DNA of 64,000 bases from Elymus sibiricus (lineage: Eukaryota; Streptophyta; Magnoliopsida; Poales; Poaceae). The notes beneath the pieces are model-generated. The model had not been told where the DNA came from, made no database searches, and saw only the letters and a program-made list of their open reading frames with translations. Location: assembly GCA_039707655.1 (NCBI GenBank), contig CM077676.1, forward strand, positions 189,964,936-190,028,935, written 5' to 3'. The position numbers and the translations under genes are program-made. Of this stretch, positions 34,874 through 46,720 are shown in pieces; the first letter of the stretch is position 1, and every line of letters starts with the position of its first letter.

Positions 34874-37710
34874 GTGCTCGTCTCGGCTTCCGTCGTCGCT
34901 ACCGCGACGATGTCCGCCTCGACTCGCGTAACCCTAAGATAGACAGGGTGGCCGTGGTGCCACGTGCTCGTCACGGCGTCCGTCGTCGCTACCGCGACGA
35001 CGTCCGCCTCGACTCGCGTAACCCTAAGATAGGCAGGGTGGCAGTGGTGTCACGTGCTCGTCACGGCGTCCGTCGTCGCTACCGCGACGACGTCCGCCTC
35101 GACTCGCGTAGCCCTAAGTTAGACAGGGTGGCAGTGGTGTCACGTGCTCGTCTCGGCGTCCGTAGTCGCTACCGCGACGACGACCGCCTCGACTCGCGTA
35201 ACCCTAAGACAGCGTGGCAGTGGTGTCACATGCTCGTCTCGGCGTCCGTCGTCGCTACCGCGACGACGTCCGCCTATACTCGCGTAGCCCTAAGTTAGAC
35301 TGGGTGGCAGTGGTGTCATGTGCTCGTCTCGGCATCCGTCGTCGCTACCGCGAAGACGTCCGCCTCGACTCGCGTCACCCTAAGTTAGACAGGGTGGCAG
35401 TGGTGTCACGTGCTCCTCTCGACATCCGTCTCGACTCGCGTAACCCTAAGTTAGACAGGGTGGCGGTGGTGTCACGTGCTCGTCTTGGCGTCCGTCGTCG
35501 CTACCGCGACGACGTCCGCCTCGACTCGCTTAACCCTAAGTTAGACAGGGTGGCGGTGGTGTCACGTGCTCGTCTCGGCGTCTGTCGTCGCTACCGCGAC
35601 GACGTCCGCCTCGACTCGCGTAACCCTAAGTTAGACAGGGTGGCAGTGGTGTCACGTTCTCGTCTTGGCGTCCGTCGTCGCTACCGCGACGACGTCCGCC
35701 TCGACTCGCATAACCCAAAGACAGGGTGGCAGTGGTGTCACGTGCTCGTCTCGGCGTCCGTCGTCGCTACCGCAACGACGTCCGCCTCGACTTGCGTAAC
35801 CCTAAGATAGACAGGGTGGCAGTGGTGCCACGTGCTCGTCACGGCGTCCGTCGTCGCTACCGCGACGATGTCCGCCTCGACTCGCGTAGCCCTAAGTTAG
35901 ACAGGGTGGCAGTGGTGTCACGTGCTCGTCTCGGCGTCCGCCGTCGCTACCGCGACGGCGTCCGCCTCGACTCACGTAACCCTAAGTTAGACAGGGTGGA
36001 AGTGGTGTCACGTGCTCGTCTCGGCGTCCGTCGTCGCTACCGTGACGACGTCCGCCTCGACTCGCGTAACCCTAAGTTAGACAGGGTTGCAGTGGTGTCA
36101 CGTGCTCGTCTCGACGTCCGTCTTTGCTACCGCGACGACGTCCGACTCGACTCGCGTAACCCTAAGATAGACAGGGTGCCAGTGGTGTCACGTGCTCGTC
36201 TCGGTGTCCGTCATCGCTACCGCGACGACGTCCGCCTCGACTCGCTTAACCCAAAATTAGACAGGGTGGCGGTGGTATCACGTGCTCGTCTCGGCGTCCG
36301 TCGTCGCTACCGCGACGACGTCTGCCTCGACTCGCGTAACCCTAAGTTAGACAGGGTGGCGGTGCTGTCACTTGCTCGTCTCGGCGTCCGTCGTCGCTAC
36401 CGCGACAACGTCCGCCTCGACTCGCTTAACCCTAAGTTAGACAGGTTGGCGGTGGTGTCACGTGCTCGTCTCGGCGTCCGTCGTCGCTACCGCGACGACG
36501 TCTGCCTCGACTTGCGTAATGCTAAGATAGACAGGGTGGCGGTGGTGTCACATGCTCGTCTAGGCGTCCGTCGTCGCTACCGTGACGATGTCCGCCTCGA
36601 CTCGCGTAACAATAAGATAGACAGGGTGGCAGTGGTGCCACGTGCTCGTCACGGCGTCCGTCGTCTCTACCGTGACGACGTCCGCCTCGACTCGCGTAAC
36701 CCTAAGATAGACAGGGTGGCCGTGGTGTCACGTGCTCGTCACGGCATCCGTCGTCGCTACCGCGACAATGTCCGCCTCGACTCGCGTAGCCCTAAGTTAG
36801 ACAGGGTGGCAGTGGTGTCACGTGCTCGTCTCGGCTTCCGTCGTCGCTACCGCGACGACGACCGCCTCGACTCGCGTAACCCTAAGACAGCGTGGCAGTG
36901 GTGTCACATGCTCGTCTCAGCGTCCGTCGTCGCTACCGCGACGACGTCCGCCTCGACTCGCGTAGCCCTAAGTTAGACTGGGTGGCAGTGGTGTCACGTG
37001 CTCGTCTCGGCATCCGTCGTCGCTACCGCGAAGACGTCCGCCTCGACTAGTGTCACCCTAACTTAGACAGGGTGGCAGTGGTGTCACGTGCTCGTCTCGA
37101 CGTCCGCCTCGACTCGCGTAACCCTAAGTTAGACAGGGTGGCGGTGTTGTCACGTGCTCGTCTCGGCATCCGTCGTCGCTACCGTGACGACGTCCGCCTC
37201 GACTCGCGTAACCCTAAGATAGACAGGGTGGCAGTGGTGCCACGTGCTCGTCACGGCGTCCGTCGTCGCTACCGCGACGACGTCCGCCTCGACTCGCGTA
37301 ACCCTAAGATAGACAGGGTGGCCGTGGTGTCACGTGCTCGTCTTGGCGTCCGTCGTCGCTACCGCGACGACGTCCGCCTCGACTCGCTTAACCCTAAGTT
37401 AGACAGGGTGGCGGTGGTGTCACGTGCTCGTCTCGGCGTCTGTCGTCGCTACCGCGACGACGTCCGCCTCGACTCGCGTAACCCTAAGTTAGACAGGGTG
37501 GCATTGGTGTCACGTTCTCGTCTTGGCGTCCGTCGTCGCTACCGCGACGACGTCCGCCTCGACTCGCATAACCGAAAGACAGGGTGGCAGTGGTGTCACG
37601 TGCTCGTCTCGGCGTCCGTCGTCGCTGCCGCGACGACGTCCGCCTCGACTCGCGTAACCGTAAGTTAGACAGGGTGGCAGTGGTGTCACGTGCTCGTCTC
37701 GGTATCCGTC

Positions 37711-38340
37711 GTCGCTACCGCAACGACGTCCGCCTCGACTTGCGTAACCCTAAGATAGACAGGGTGGCAGTGGTGCCACGTGCTCGTCACGGCGTCCGTC
37801 GTCGCTACCGCGACGATGTCCGCCTCGACTCGCGTAGCCCTAAGTTAGACAGGGTGGCAGTGGTGTCACGTGCTCGTCTCGGCGTCCGCCGTCGCTACCG
37901 CGACGGCGTCCGCCTCGACTCGCGTAACCCTAAGTTAGACAGGGTGGAAGTGGTGTCACGTGCTCGTCTCGGTGTCCGTCGTCGCTACCGCGACGACGTC
38001 CGCCTCGACTCGCGTAACCCTAAGTTAGACAGGGTTGCAGTGGTGTCACGTGCTCGTCTCGACGTCCGTCGTTGCTACCGCGACGACGTCCGACTCGACT
38101 CGCGTAACCCTAAGATAGACAGGGTGCCAGTGGTGTCACGTGCTCGTCTCGGTGTCCGTCATCGCTACCGCGACGACGTCCGCCTCGACTCGCTTAACCC
38201 AAAATTAGACAGGGTGGCGGTGGTATCACGTGCTCGTCTCGGCGTCCGTCGTCGCTACCGCGACGACGTCTGCCTCGACTCGCGTAACCCTAAGTTAGAC
38301 AGGGTGGCGGTGCTGTCACTTGCTCGTCTCGGCGTCCGTC
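37711..38340 (+). repeat. 630-bp duplication of seven monomers, copy 1
   Basis: Seven full 90-bp monomers in the order GACTTGCG, CACGGCG, CGACGGCGTCC, AGGGTGGAAGTGG, AGGGTTGCAGTGG, AGGGTGCCAGTGG, CCAAAATTAG. The next 630 bp repeat the order, and a third occurrence starts near 35770. Confidence 0.88.
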
Positions 38341-38970
38341 GTCGCTACCGCGACGACGTCCGCCTCGACTTGCGTAACCCTAAGATAGACAGGGTGGCAG
38401 TGGTGCCACGTGCTCGTCACGGCGTCCGTCGTCGCTACCGCGACGATGTCCGCCTCGACCCGCGTAGCCCTAAGTTAGACAGGGTGGCAGTGGTGTCACG
38501 TGCTCGTCTCGGCGTCCGCCGTCGCTACCGCGACGGCATCCGCCTCGACTCGCGTAACCCTAAGTTAGACAGGGTGGAAGTGGTGTCACGTGCTCGTCTC
38601 GGCGTCCGTCGTCGCTACCGCGACGACGTCCGCCTCGACTCGCGTAACCCTAAGTTAGACAGGGTTGCAGTGGTGTCACGTGCTCGTCTCGACGTCCGTC
38701 GTTGCTACCGCGACGACGTCCGACTCGACTCGCGTAACCCTAAGATAGACAGGGTGCCAGTGGTGTCACGTGCTCGTCTCGTCGTCCGTCATCGCTACCG
38801 CGACGACGTCCGCCTCGACTCGCTTAACCCAAAATTAGACAGGGTGGCGGTGGTGTCACGTGCTCGTCTCGGCGTCCGTCGTCGCTACCGCGACGACGTC
38901 TGCCTCGACTCGCGTAACCCTAAGTTAGACAGGGTGGCGGTGCTGTCACTTGCTCGTCTCGGCGTCCGTC
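38341..38970 (+). repeat. 630-bp duplication of seven monomers, copy 2
   Basis: Marker GACGGC moves from 37902 to 38532, exactly 630 bp. Differences from copy 1 include CGACGGCATCC, GACCCGCG and CTCGTCGTCCGTCATCG. After 38970 the text continues as the parent did in 35726-36976, with GACTCGCTTAACCC. Confidence 0.88.
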
Positions 38971-40251
38971 GTCGCTACCGCGACGACGTCCGCCTCGACT
39001 CGCTTAACCCTAAGTTAGGCAGGTTGGCGGTGGTGTCACGTGCTCGTCTCGGCGTCCGTCGTCGCTACCGCGACGACGTCTGCCTCGACTTGCGTAATGC
39101 TAAGATAGACAGGGTGGCGGTGGTGTCACATGCTCGTCTAGGCATCCGTCGTCGCTACCGTGACGATGTCCGCCTCGACTCGCGTAACAATAAGATAGAC
39201 AGGGTGGCAGTGGTGCCACGTGCTCGTCACGTCGTCCGTCGTCTCTACCGCGACGACGTCCGCCTCGACTCGCGTAACCCTAAGATAGACAGGGTGGCCG
39301 TGGTGTCACGTGCTCGTCACGGCATCCGTCGTCGCTACCGCGACGACGTCCGCCTCGACTCGCGTAGCCCTAAGTTAGACAGGGTGGCAGTGGTGTCACG
39401 TGCTCGTCTCGGCTTCCGTCGTCGCTACCGCGACGACGACCGCCTCGACTCGCGTAACCCTAAGACAGCGTGGCAGTGGTGTCACATGCTCGTCTCAGCG
39501 TCCGTCGTCGCTACCGCGACGACGTCCGCCTCGACTCGCGTAGCCCTAAGTTAGACTGGGTGGCAGTGGTGTCATGTGCTCGTCTCGGCATCCGTCGTCG
39601 CTACCGCGAAGACGTCCGCCTCGACTAGTGTCACCCTAACTTAGACAGGGTGGCAGTGGTGTCACGTGCTCGTCTCGACGTCCGCCTCGACTCGCGTAAC
39701 CCTAAGTTAGACAGGGTGGCGGTGTTGTCACGTGCTCGTCTCGGCGTCCGTCGTCGCTACCGCGATGACGTCCGCTTCGACTCGCTTAACCCTAAGTTAG
39801 ACAGGGTGGCGGTGGTGTCACGTGCTCGTCTCGGCGTCCGTCGTCGCTACCGCGACGACGTCCGCCTCGACTCGCGTAACCCTAAGTTAGACAGGGTGGC
39901 GGTGGTGTCACGTGCTCGTCTCGGCGTCCGTCGTCGCTACCGTGACGACGTCCGCCTCGACTCGCGTAACCCTAAGATAGACAGGGTGGCAGTGGTGCCA
40001 CGTGCTCGTCACGTCGTCCGTCGTCGCTACCGCGACGACGTCCGCCTCGACTCGCGTAACCCTAAGATAGACAGGGTGGCCGTGGTGTCACGTGCTCGTC
40101 ACGGCGTCCGTCATCGCTACCGCGACGACGTCCGCCTAGACTCGCGTAGCCCTAAGTTAGACAGGGTGGTAGTGGTGTCACGTGCTCGTCTCGGCGTCCG
40201 TCGTCGCTACCGCGACGACGACCGCCTCGACTCGCGTAACCCTAAGACAGC

Positions 40252-41033
40252 GTGGCAGTGGTGTCACATGCTCGTCTCAGCGTCCGTCGTCGCCACCGCG
40301 ACGACGTCCGCCTCGACTCGCGTAGCCCTAAGTTAGACTGGGTGGCAGCGGTGTCACGTGCTCGTCTCGGCATCCGTCGTCGCTACCGCGAAGACGTCCG
40401 CCTCGACTAGTGTCACCCTAAGTTAGACAGGGTGGCAATGGTGTCACGTGCTCGTCTCGACGTCCGCCTCGACTCGCGTAACCCTAAGTTAGACAGGGTG
40501 GCGGTGGTGTCACGTGCTCGTCTCGGCGTCCGTCGTCGCTACCGCGACGACGTCCGCTTCGACTCGCTTAACCCTAAGTTAGACAGGGTGGCGGTGGTGT
40601 CACGTGCTCGTCTCGGCGTCCGTCATCCCTACCGCGACGACGTCCGCCTCGACTCGCGTAACCCTAAGTTAGACAGGGTGGCGGTGGTGTCACGTGCTCG
40701 TCTCGGCGTCCGTCGTCGCTACCGTGACGACGTCCGCCTCGACTCGCGTAACCCTAAGATAGACAGGGTGGCAGTGGTGCCACGTGCTCGTCACGGCGTC
40801 CGTCGTCGCTACCGCGATGACGTCCGCCTCGACTCGCGTAACCCTAAGATAGACAGGGTGGCCGTGGTGTCACGTGCTCGTCACGGCGTCCGTCGTCGCT
40901 ACCGCGACGACGACCGCCTCGACTCGCGTAGCCCTAAGTTAGACAGCGTGGCAGTGGTGTCACGTGCTCGTCTCGGCGTCCGTCGTCGCTACCGCGACGA
41001 CGACCGCCTCGACTCGCGTAACCCTAAGACAGC
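40252..41033 (+). repeat. HOR-4 unit, 782 bp (first)
   Basis: First unit of the uninterrupted nine-monomer register; the preceding unit boundary (39470) is also 782 bp away, so the register begins inside the transition zone. Its 66-bp copy follows GACTAGTGTCACCC, a form shared with copies near 37050, 39630, 42390, 44310, 44650, 46575, 48560, 56205, 60700 and 63560. Confidence 0.88.
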
Positions 41034-41451
41034 GTGGCAGTGGTGTCACATGCTCGTCTCGGCGTCCGTCGTCGCTACCGCGACGACGACCGCCTCGACT
41101 CGCGTAACCCTAAGACAGCGTGGCAGTGGTGTCACATGCTCGTCTCAGCGTCCGTCGTCGCTACCGCGACGACGTCCGCCTCGACTCGCGTAGCCCTAAG
41201 TTAGACTGGGTGGCAGTGGTGTCACGTGCTCGTCTCGGCATCCGTCGTCGCTACCGCGAAGACGTCCGCCTCGACTCGCGTCACCCTAAGTTAGACAGGG
41301 TGGCAGTGGTGTCACGTGCTCGTCTCGACGTCCGCCTCGACTCGCGTAACCCTAAGTTAGACAGGGTGGCGGTGGTGTCACGTGCTCGTCTCGGCGTCCG
41401 TCGTCGCTACCGCGACGACGACCGCCTCGACTCGCGTAACCCTAAGACAGC
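41034..41451 (+). repeat. Scrambled HOR-4 piece: duplicated 86-bp monomer and truncated unit
   Basis: Two 86-bp marker monomers stand in direct succession (41034 and 41120). They are followed by a unit of only 332 bp, one 86-, one 66- and two 90-bp monomers, so five of nine monomers are missing. The text goes from the 66-bp copy and one standard start straight to GACGACGACCGCC. Confidence 0.88.
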
Positions 41452-42233
41452 GTGGCAGTGGTGTCACATGCTCGTCTCAGCGTCCGTCGTCACTACCGCG
41501 ACGACGTCCGCCTCGACTCGCGTAGCCCTAAGTTAGACTGGGTGGCAGTGGTGTCACGTGCTCGTCTCGGCATCCGTCGTCGCTACCGCGAAGACGTCCG
41601 CCTCGACTCGCGTCACCCTAAGTTAGACAGGGTGGCAGTGGTGTCACGTGCTCGTCTCGACGTCCGCCTAGACTCGCGTAACCCTAAGTTAGACAGGGTG
41701 GCGGTGGTGTCACGTGCTCGTCTCGGCGTCCGTCGTCGCTACCGCGACGACGTCCGCTTCGACTCGCTTAACCCTAAGTTAGACAGGGTGGCGGTGGTGT
41801 CACGTGCTCGTCTCGGCGTCCGTCGTCGCTACCGCGACGACGTCCGCCTCGACTCGCGTAACCCTAAGTTAGACAGGGTGGCGGTGGTGTCACGTGCTCG
41901 TCTCGGCGTCCGTCGTCGCTACCGTGACGAAGTCCGCCTCGACTCGCGTAACCCTAAGATAGACAGGGTGGCAGTGGTGCCACGTGCTCGTCACGTCGTC
42001 CGTCGTCGCTAACGCGACGACGTCCGCCTCGACTCGCGTAACCCTAAGATAGACAAGGTGGCCGTGGTGTCACGTGCTCGTCACGGCGTCCGTCATCGCT
42101 ACCGCGACGACGTCCGCCTCGACTTGCGTAGCCCTAAGTTAGACAGGGTGGCAGTGGTGTCACGTGCTCGTCTCGGCGTCCGTCGTCGCTACCGCGACGA
42201 CGACCGCCTCGACTCGCGTAACCCTAAGACAGC
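41452..42233 (+). repeat. HOR-4 unit, 782 bp, TAAC-loop type
   Basis: Complete unit. Near 42008 the stem-loop reads GTCGCTAACGCGACG, a change of loop TACC to TAAC. The same change marks units near 48182, 52787, 55825, 60321 and 63183, always after CGTCACGTCGTCC, so it defines a unit subtype. Confidence 0.88.
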
Positions 42234-44484
42234 GTGGCAGTGGTGTCACATGCTCATCTCAGCGTCCGTCGTCGCTACCGCGATGATGTCCGCCTCGACT
42301 CGCGAAGCCCTAATTTAGACTGGGTGGCAGTGGTGTCACGTGCTCGTCTCGGCATCCGTCGTCGCTACCGCGAAGACGTCCGCCTCGACTAGTGTCACCC
42401 TAAGTTAGACAGGGTGGCAGTGGTGTCACGTGCTCGTCTCGACGTCCGCCTCGACTCGCGTAACCCTAAGTTAGACAGGGTGGCGGTGGTGTCACGTGCT
42501 CTTCTCGGCGTCCGTCGTCGCTACCGCGACGACGTCCGCTTCGACTCGCTTAACCCTAAGTTAGACAGGGTGGCGGTGGTGTCACGTGCTCGTCTCGGCG
42601 TCCGTCGTCGCTACCGCGACGACGTCCGCCTCGACTCGCGTAACCCTAAGTTAGACAGGGTGGCGGTGGTGTCACATGCTCGTCTCGGCGTCCGTCGTCG
42701 CTACCGTGACGACGTCCGCCTCGACTCGCGTAACCCTAAGATAGACAGGGTGGCAGTGGTGCCACGTGCTCGTCACAGCGTCCGCCGTCGCTACCGCGAC
42801 GACGTCCGCCTCGACTCGCGTAACCCTAAGATAGACAGGGTGGCCGTGGTGTCACGTGCTCGTCACGGCGTCCGTCGTCGCTACCGCGACGACGTCCGCC
42901 TCGACTCGCGTAGCCCTAAGTTAGACAGGGTGGCAGTGGTGTCAGGTGCTCGTCTCGGCGTCCGTCGTCGCTACCGCGACGACGTCCGCCGCGACTCGCG
43001 TAACCCTAAGTTAGACAGGGTGGCAGTGGTGTCACGTGCTCGTCTCGGCGTCCGTCGTAACTACCGCGACGACGACCGCCTCGAATCGCGTAACCCTAAG
43101 ACAGCGTGGCAGTGGTGTCACATGCTCGTCTCAGCGTCCGTCGTCGCTACCGCGACGACGTCCGCCTCGACTCGCGTAGCCCTAAGTTAGACTGGGGCGC
43201 AGTGGTGTCACGTGCTCGTCTCGGCATCCGTCGTCGCTACCGCGAAGACGTCCGCCTCGACTCGCGTCACCCTAAGTTAGACAGGGTGGCAGTGGTGTCA
43301 CGTGCTCGTCTCGACGTCCGCCTCAACTCGCGTAACCCTAAGTTAGACAGGGTGGCGGTGGTGTCACGTGCTCGTCTCGGCGTCCGTCGTCGCTACCGCG
43401 ACGACGTCCGCTTCGACTCGCTTAACCCTAAGTTAGACAGGGTGGCGGTGGTGTCACGTGCTCGTCTCGGCGTCCGTCGTCGCTACCGCGACGACGTCCG
43501 CCTCGACTCGCGTAACCCTAAGTTAGACAGGGTGGCGGTGGTGTCACGTGCTCGTCTCGGCGTCCGTCGTCGCTACCGCGACGACGTCTGCCTCAACTCG
43601 CGTAACCCTAAGTTAGACAGGGTGGCGGTGGTGTCACGTGCTCGTCTCGGCGTCCGTCGTCGCTACCGCGACGACGTCCGCCTCGACTCGCTTAACCCTA
43701 AGTTAGGCAGGTTGGCGGTGGTGTCACGTGCTCGTCTCGGCGTCCGTCGTCGCTACCGCGACGACGTCTGCCTCGACTTGCGTAATGCTAAGATAGACAG
43801 GGTGGCGGTGGTGTCACATGCTCGTCTAGGCATCCGTCGTCGCTACCGTGACGATGTCCGCCTCGACTCGCGTAACAATAAGATAGACAGGGTGGCAGTG
43901 GTGCCACGTGCTCGTCACGGCGTCCGTCGTCTCTACCGTGACGACGTCCGCCTCGACTCGCGTAACCCTAAGATAGACAGGGTGGCCGTGGTGTCACGTG
44001 CTCGTCACGGCATCCGTCGTCGCTACCGCGACGACGTCCGCCTCGACTCGCGTAGCCCTAAGTTAGACAGGGTGGCAGTGGTGTCACGTGCTCGTCTCGG
44101 CTTCCGTCGTCGCTACCGCGACGACGACCGCCTCGACTCGCGTAACCCTAAGACAGCGTGGCAGTGGTGTCACATGCTCGTCTCAGCGTCCGTCGTCGCT
44201 ACCGCGACGACGTCCGCCTCGACTCGCGTAGCCCTAAGTTAGACTGGGTGGCAGTGGTGTCACGTGCTCGTCTCGGCATCCGTCGTCGCTACCGCGAAGA
44301 CGTCCGCCTCGACTAGTGTCACCCTAACTTAGACAGGGTGGCAGTGGTGTCACGTGCTCGTCTCGACGTCCGCCTCGACTCGCGTAACCCTAAGTTAGAC
44401 AGGGTGGCGGTGTTGTCACGTGCTCGTCTCGGCGTCCGTCGTCGCTACCGCGATGATGTCCGCCTCGACTCGCGTAACCCTAAG
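42234..44484 (+). repeat. 2260-bp tandem duplication, copy 1
   Basis: Markers at 42234, 43106 and 44158; the private AATTTAGAC at 42311 recurs at 44571, exactly 2260 bp on. The length closes as twenty-one 90-bp, two 86-bp and three 66-bp monomers. It combines a 10-monomer HOR-4 unit (872 bp) with a 1052-bp unit carrying the CGTAATGCTAAG/AACAATAAG segment of the transition zone. Left edge is approximate. Confidence 0.88.
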
Positions 44485-44494
44485 TAAGACAGCG
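44481..44494. other. Duplication junction TAAGTAAGACAGCG
   Basis: The text is a hybrid of the standard CTAAGTTAGACAGGG and the 86-bp form CTAAGACAGCG: TAAG-T-AAGACAGCG. It sits where the second 2260-bp copy begins and has no counterpart at the equivalent place near 42220. It therefore looks like the actual join of the duplication, made within the TAAG/AAG microhomology and leaving a full 90-bp spacing. Confidence 0.7.
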
Positions 44495-46720
44495 TGGCAG
44501 TGGTGTCACATGCTCATCTCAGCGTCCGTCGTCGCTACCGCGATGATGTCCGCCTCGACTCGCGAAGCCCTAATTTAGACTGGGTGGCAGTGGTGTCACG
44601 TGCTCGTCTCGGCATCCGTCGTCGCTACCGCGAAGACGTCCGCCTCGACTAGTGTCACCCTAAGTTAGACAGGGTGGCAGTGGTGTCACGTGCTCGTCTC
44701 GACGTCCGCCTCGACTCGCGTAACCCTAAGTTAGACAGGGTGGCGGTGGTGTCACGTGCTCTTCTCGGCGTCCGTCGTCGCTACCGCGACGACGTCCGCT
44801 TCGACTCGCTTAACCCTAAGTTAGACAGGGTGGCGGTGGTGTCACGTGCTCGTCTCGGCGTCCGTCGTCGCTACCGCGACGACGTCCGCCTCGACTCGCG
44901 TAACCCTAAGTTAGACAGGGTGGCGGTGGTGTCACATGCTCGTCTCGGCGTCCGTCGTCGCTACCGTGACGACGTCCGCCTCGACTCGCGTAACCCTAAG
45001 ATAGACAGGGTGGCAGTGGTGCCACGTGCTCGTCACAGCGTCCGCCGTCGCTACCGCGACGACGTCCGCCTCGACTCGCGTAACCCTAAGATAGACAGGG
45101 TGGCCGTGGTGTCACGTGCTCGTCACGGCGTCCGTCGTCGCTACCGCGACGACGTCCGCCTCGACTCGCGTAGCCCTAAGTTAGACAGGGTGGCAGTGGT
45201 GTCAGGTGCTCGTCTCGGCGTCCGTCGTCGCTACCGCGACGACGTCCGCCGCGACTCGCGTAACCCTAAGTTAGACAGGGTGGCAGTGGTGTCACGTGCT
45301 CGTCTCGGCGTCCGTCGTAACTACCGCGACGACGACCGCCTCGAATCGCGTAACCCTAAGACAGCGTGGCAGTGGTGTCACATGCTCGTCTCAGCGTCCG
45401 TCGTCGCTACCGCGACGACGTCCGCCTCGACTCGCGTAGCCCTAAGTTAGACTGGGGCGCAGTGGTGTCACGTGCTCGTCTCGGCATCCGTCATCGCTAC
45501 CGCGAAGACGTCCGCCTCGACTCGCGTCACCCTAAGTTAGACAGGGTGGCAGTGGTGTCACGTGCTCGTCTCGACGTCCGCCTCAACTCGCGTAACCCTA
45601 AGTTAGACAGGGTGGCGGTGGTGTCACGTGCTCGTCTCGGCGTCCGTCGTCGCTACCGCGACGACGTCCGCTTCGACTCGCTTAACCCTAAGTTAGACAG
45701 GGTGGCGGTGGTGTCACGTGCTCGTCTCGGCGTCCGTCGTCGCTACCGCGACGACGTCCGCCTCGACTCGCGTAACCCTAAGTTAGACAGGGTGGCGGTG
45801 GTGTCACGTGCTCGTCTCGGCGTCCGTCGTCGCTACCGCGACGACGTCTGCCTCGACTCGCGTAACCCTAAGTTAGACAGGGTGGCGGTGCTGTCACTTG
45901 CTCGTCTCGGCGTCCGTCGTCGCTACCGCGACGACGTCCGCCTCGACTCGCTTAACCCTAAGTTAGGCAGGTTGGCGGTGGTGTCACGTGCTCGTCTCGG
46001 CGTCCGTCGTCGCTACCGCGACGACGTCTGCCTCGACTTGCGTAATGCTAAGATAGACAGGGTGGCGGTGGTGTCACATGCTCGTCTAGGCATCCGTCGT
46101 CGCTACCGTGACGATGTCCGCCTCGACTCGCGTAACAATAAGATAGACAGGGTGGCAGTGGTGCCACGTGCTCGTCACGGCGTCCGTCGTCTCTACCGTG
46201 ACGACGTCCGCCTCGACTCGCGTAACCCTAAGATAGACAGGGTGGCCGTGGTGTCACGTGCTCGTCACGGCATCCGTCGTCGCTACCGCGACGACGTCCG
46301 CCTCGACTCGCGTAGCCCTAAGTTAGACAGGGTGGCAGTGGTGTCACGTGCTCGTCTCGGCTTCCGTCGTCGCTACCGCGACGACGACCGCCTCGACTCG
46401 CGTAACCCTAAGACAGCGTGGCAGTGGTGTCACATGCTCGTCTCAGCGTCCGTCGTCGCTACCGCGACGACGTCCGCCTCGACTCGCGTAGCCCTAAGTT
46501 AGACTGGGTGGCAGTGGTGTCACGTGCTCGTCTCGGCATCCGTCGTCGCTACCGCGAAGACGTCCGCCTCGACTAGTGTCACCCTAACTTAGACAGGGTG
46601 GCAGTGGTGTCACGTGCTCGTCTCGACGTCCGCCTCGACTCGCGTAACCCTAAGTTAGACAGGGTGGCGGTGTTGTCACGTGCTCGTCTCGGCGTCCGTC
46701 GTCGCTACCGCGATGACGTC
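44485..46720 (+). repeat. 2260-bp tandem duplication, copy 2
   Basis: Markers 45366 and 46418 lie 2260 bp after 43106 and 44158. The text between 44674 and 45450 appears almost unchanged from 42414-43190. One difference: near 45880 it keeps the GCTGTCACTTGC monomer of the transition zone, whereas copy 1 near 43630 has standard GGTGTCACGTGC. Right edge is approximate. Confidence 0.85.

Larger units (their letters stand above)
25681..35725 (+). repeat. HOR-3 zone: modular repeat with variable period
   Basis: Built from recurring blocks rather than one fixed period. Block R starts at a GGCAGCGGTGCC or GGCGGCGGTGCC copy followed by GTCGTTGCTACC (25681, 28322, 31495, 32638; also 317). Block M starts at a 91-bp copy and is 521 bp long (26123, 28854, 32117, 33260, 34067; also 1698). 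Block Y starts at a GCTACTGCGAAG or GCTACTGCAAAG copy (26644, 29375, 29821, 33781, 34588). Distances between R starts are 2641, 3173 and 1143 bp. The mix looks like repeated unequal exchange between parts of a longer ancestral unit. Confidence 0.88.
35726..40251 (+). repeat. Transition zone between HOR-3 and HOR-4
   Basis: Starts with a copy equivalent to 27782 and 30869, then changes to monomers found mainly here: CGACGGCGTCC, GGGTTGCAGTGG, CCCAAAATTAGAC, GCTGTCACTTGC, CGTAATGCTAAG and AACAATAAG. The 86-bp GACAGCGTGGCAGTGG marker typical of HOR-4 occurs at 36892 and 39470, 2578 bp apart. The segment with CGTAATGCTAAG, CGTCTAGGC and AACAATAAG occurs four times in the window (near 36520, 39110, 43790 and 46050), so it was copied into HOR-4 as well. 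Confidence 0.85.

Noticed and set aside
37584..39554. 656-codon open frame on the plus strand, and many others of 80-540 codons, as genes
   Set aside because: All are translations of the satellite in its stop-free frame. Most start only at GTG within the repeat, overlap each other after 86-bp frame shifts, and end at the AGTTAG or CGTAA stops of another frame. No unique domain, start context or codon-position bias is visible.
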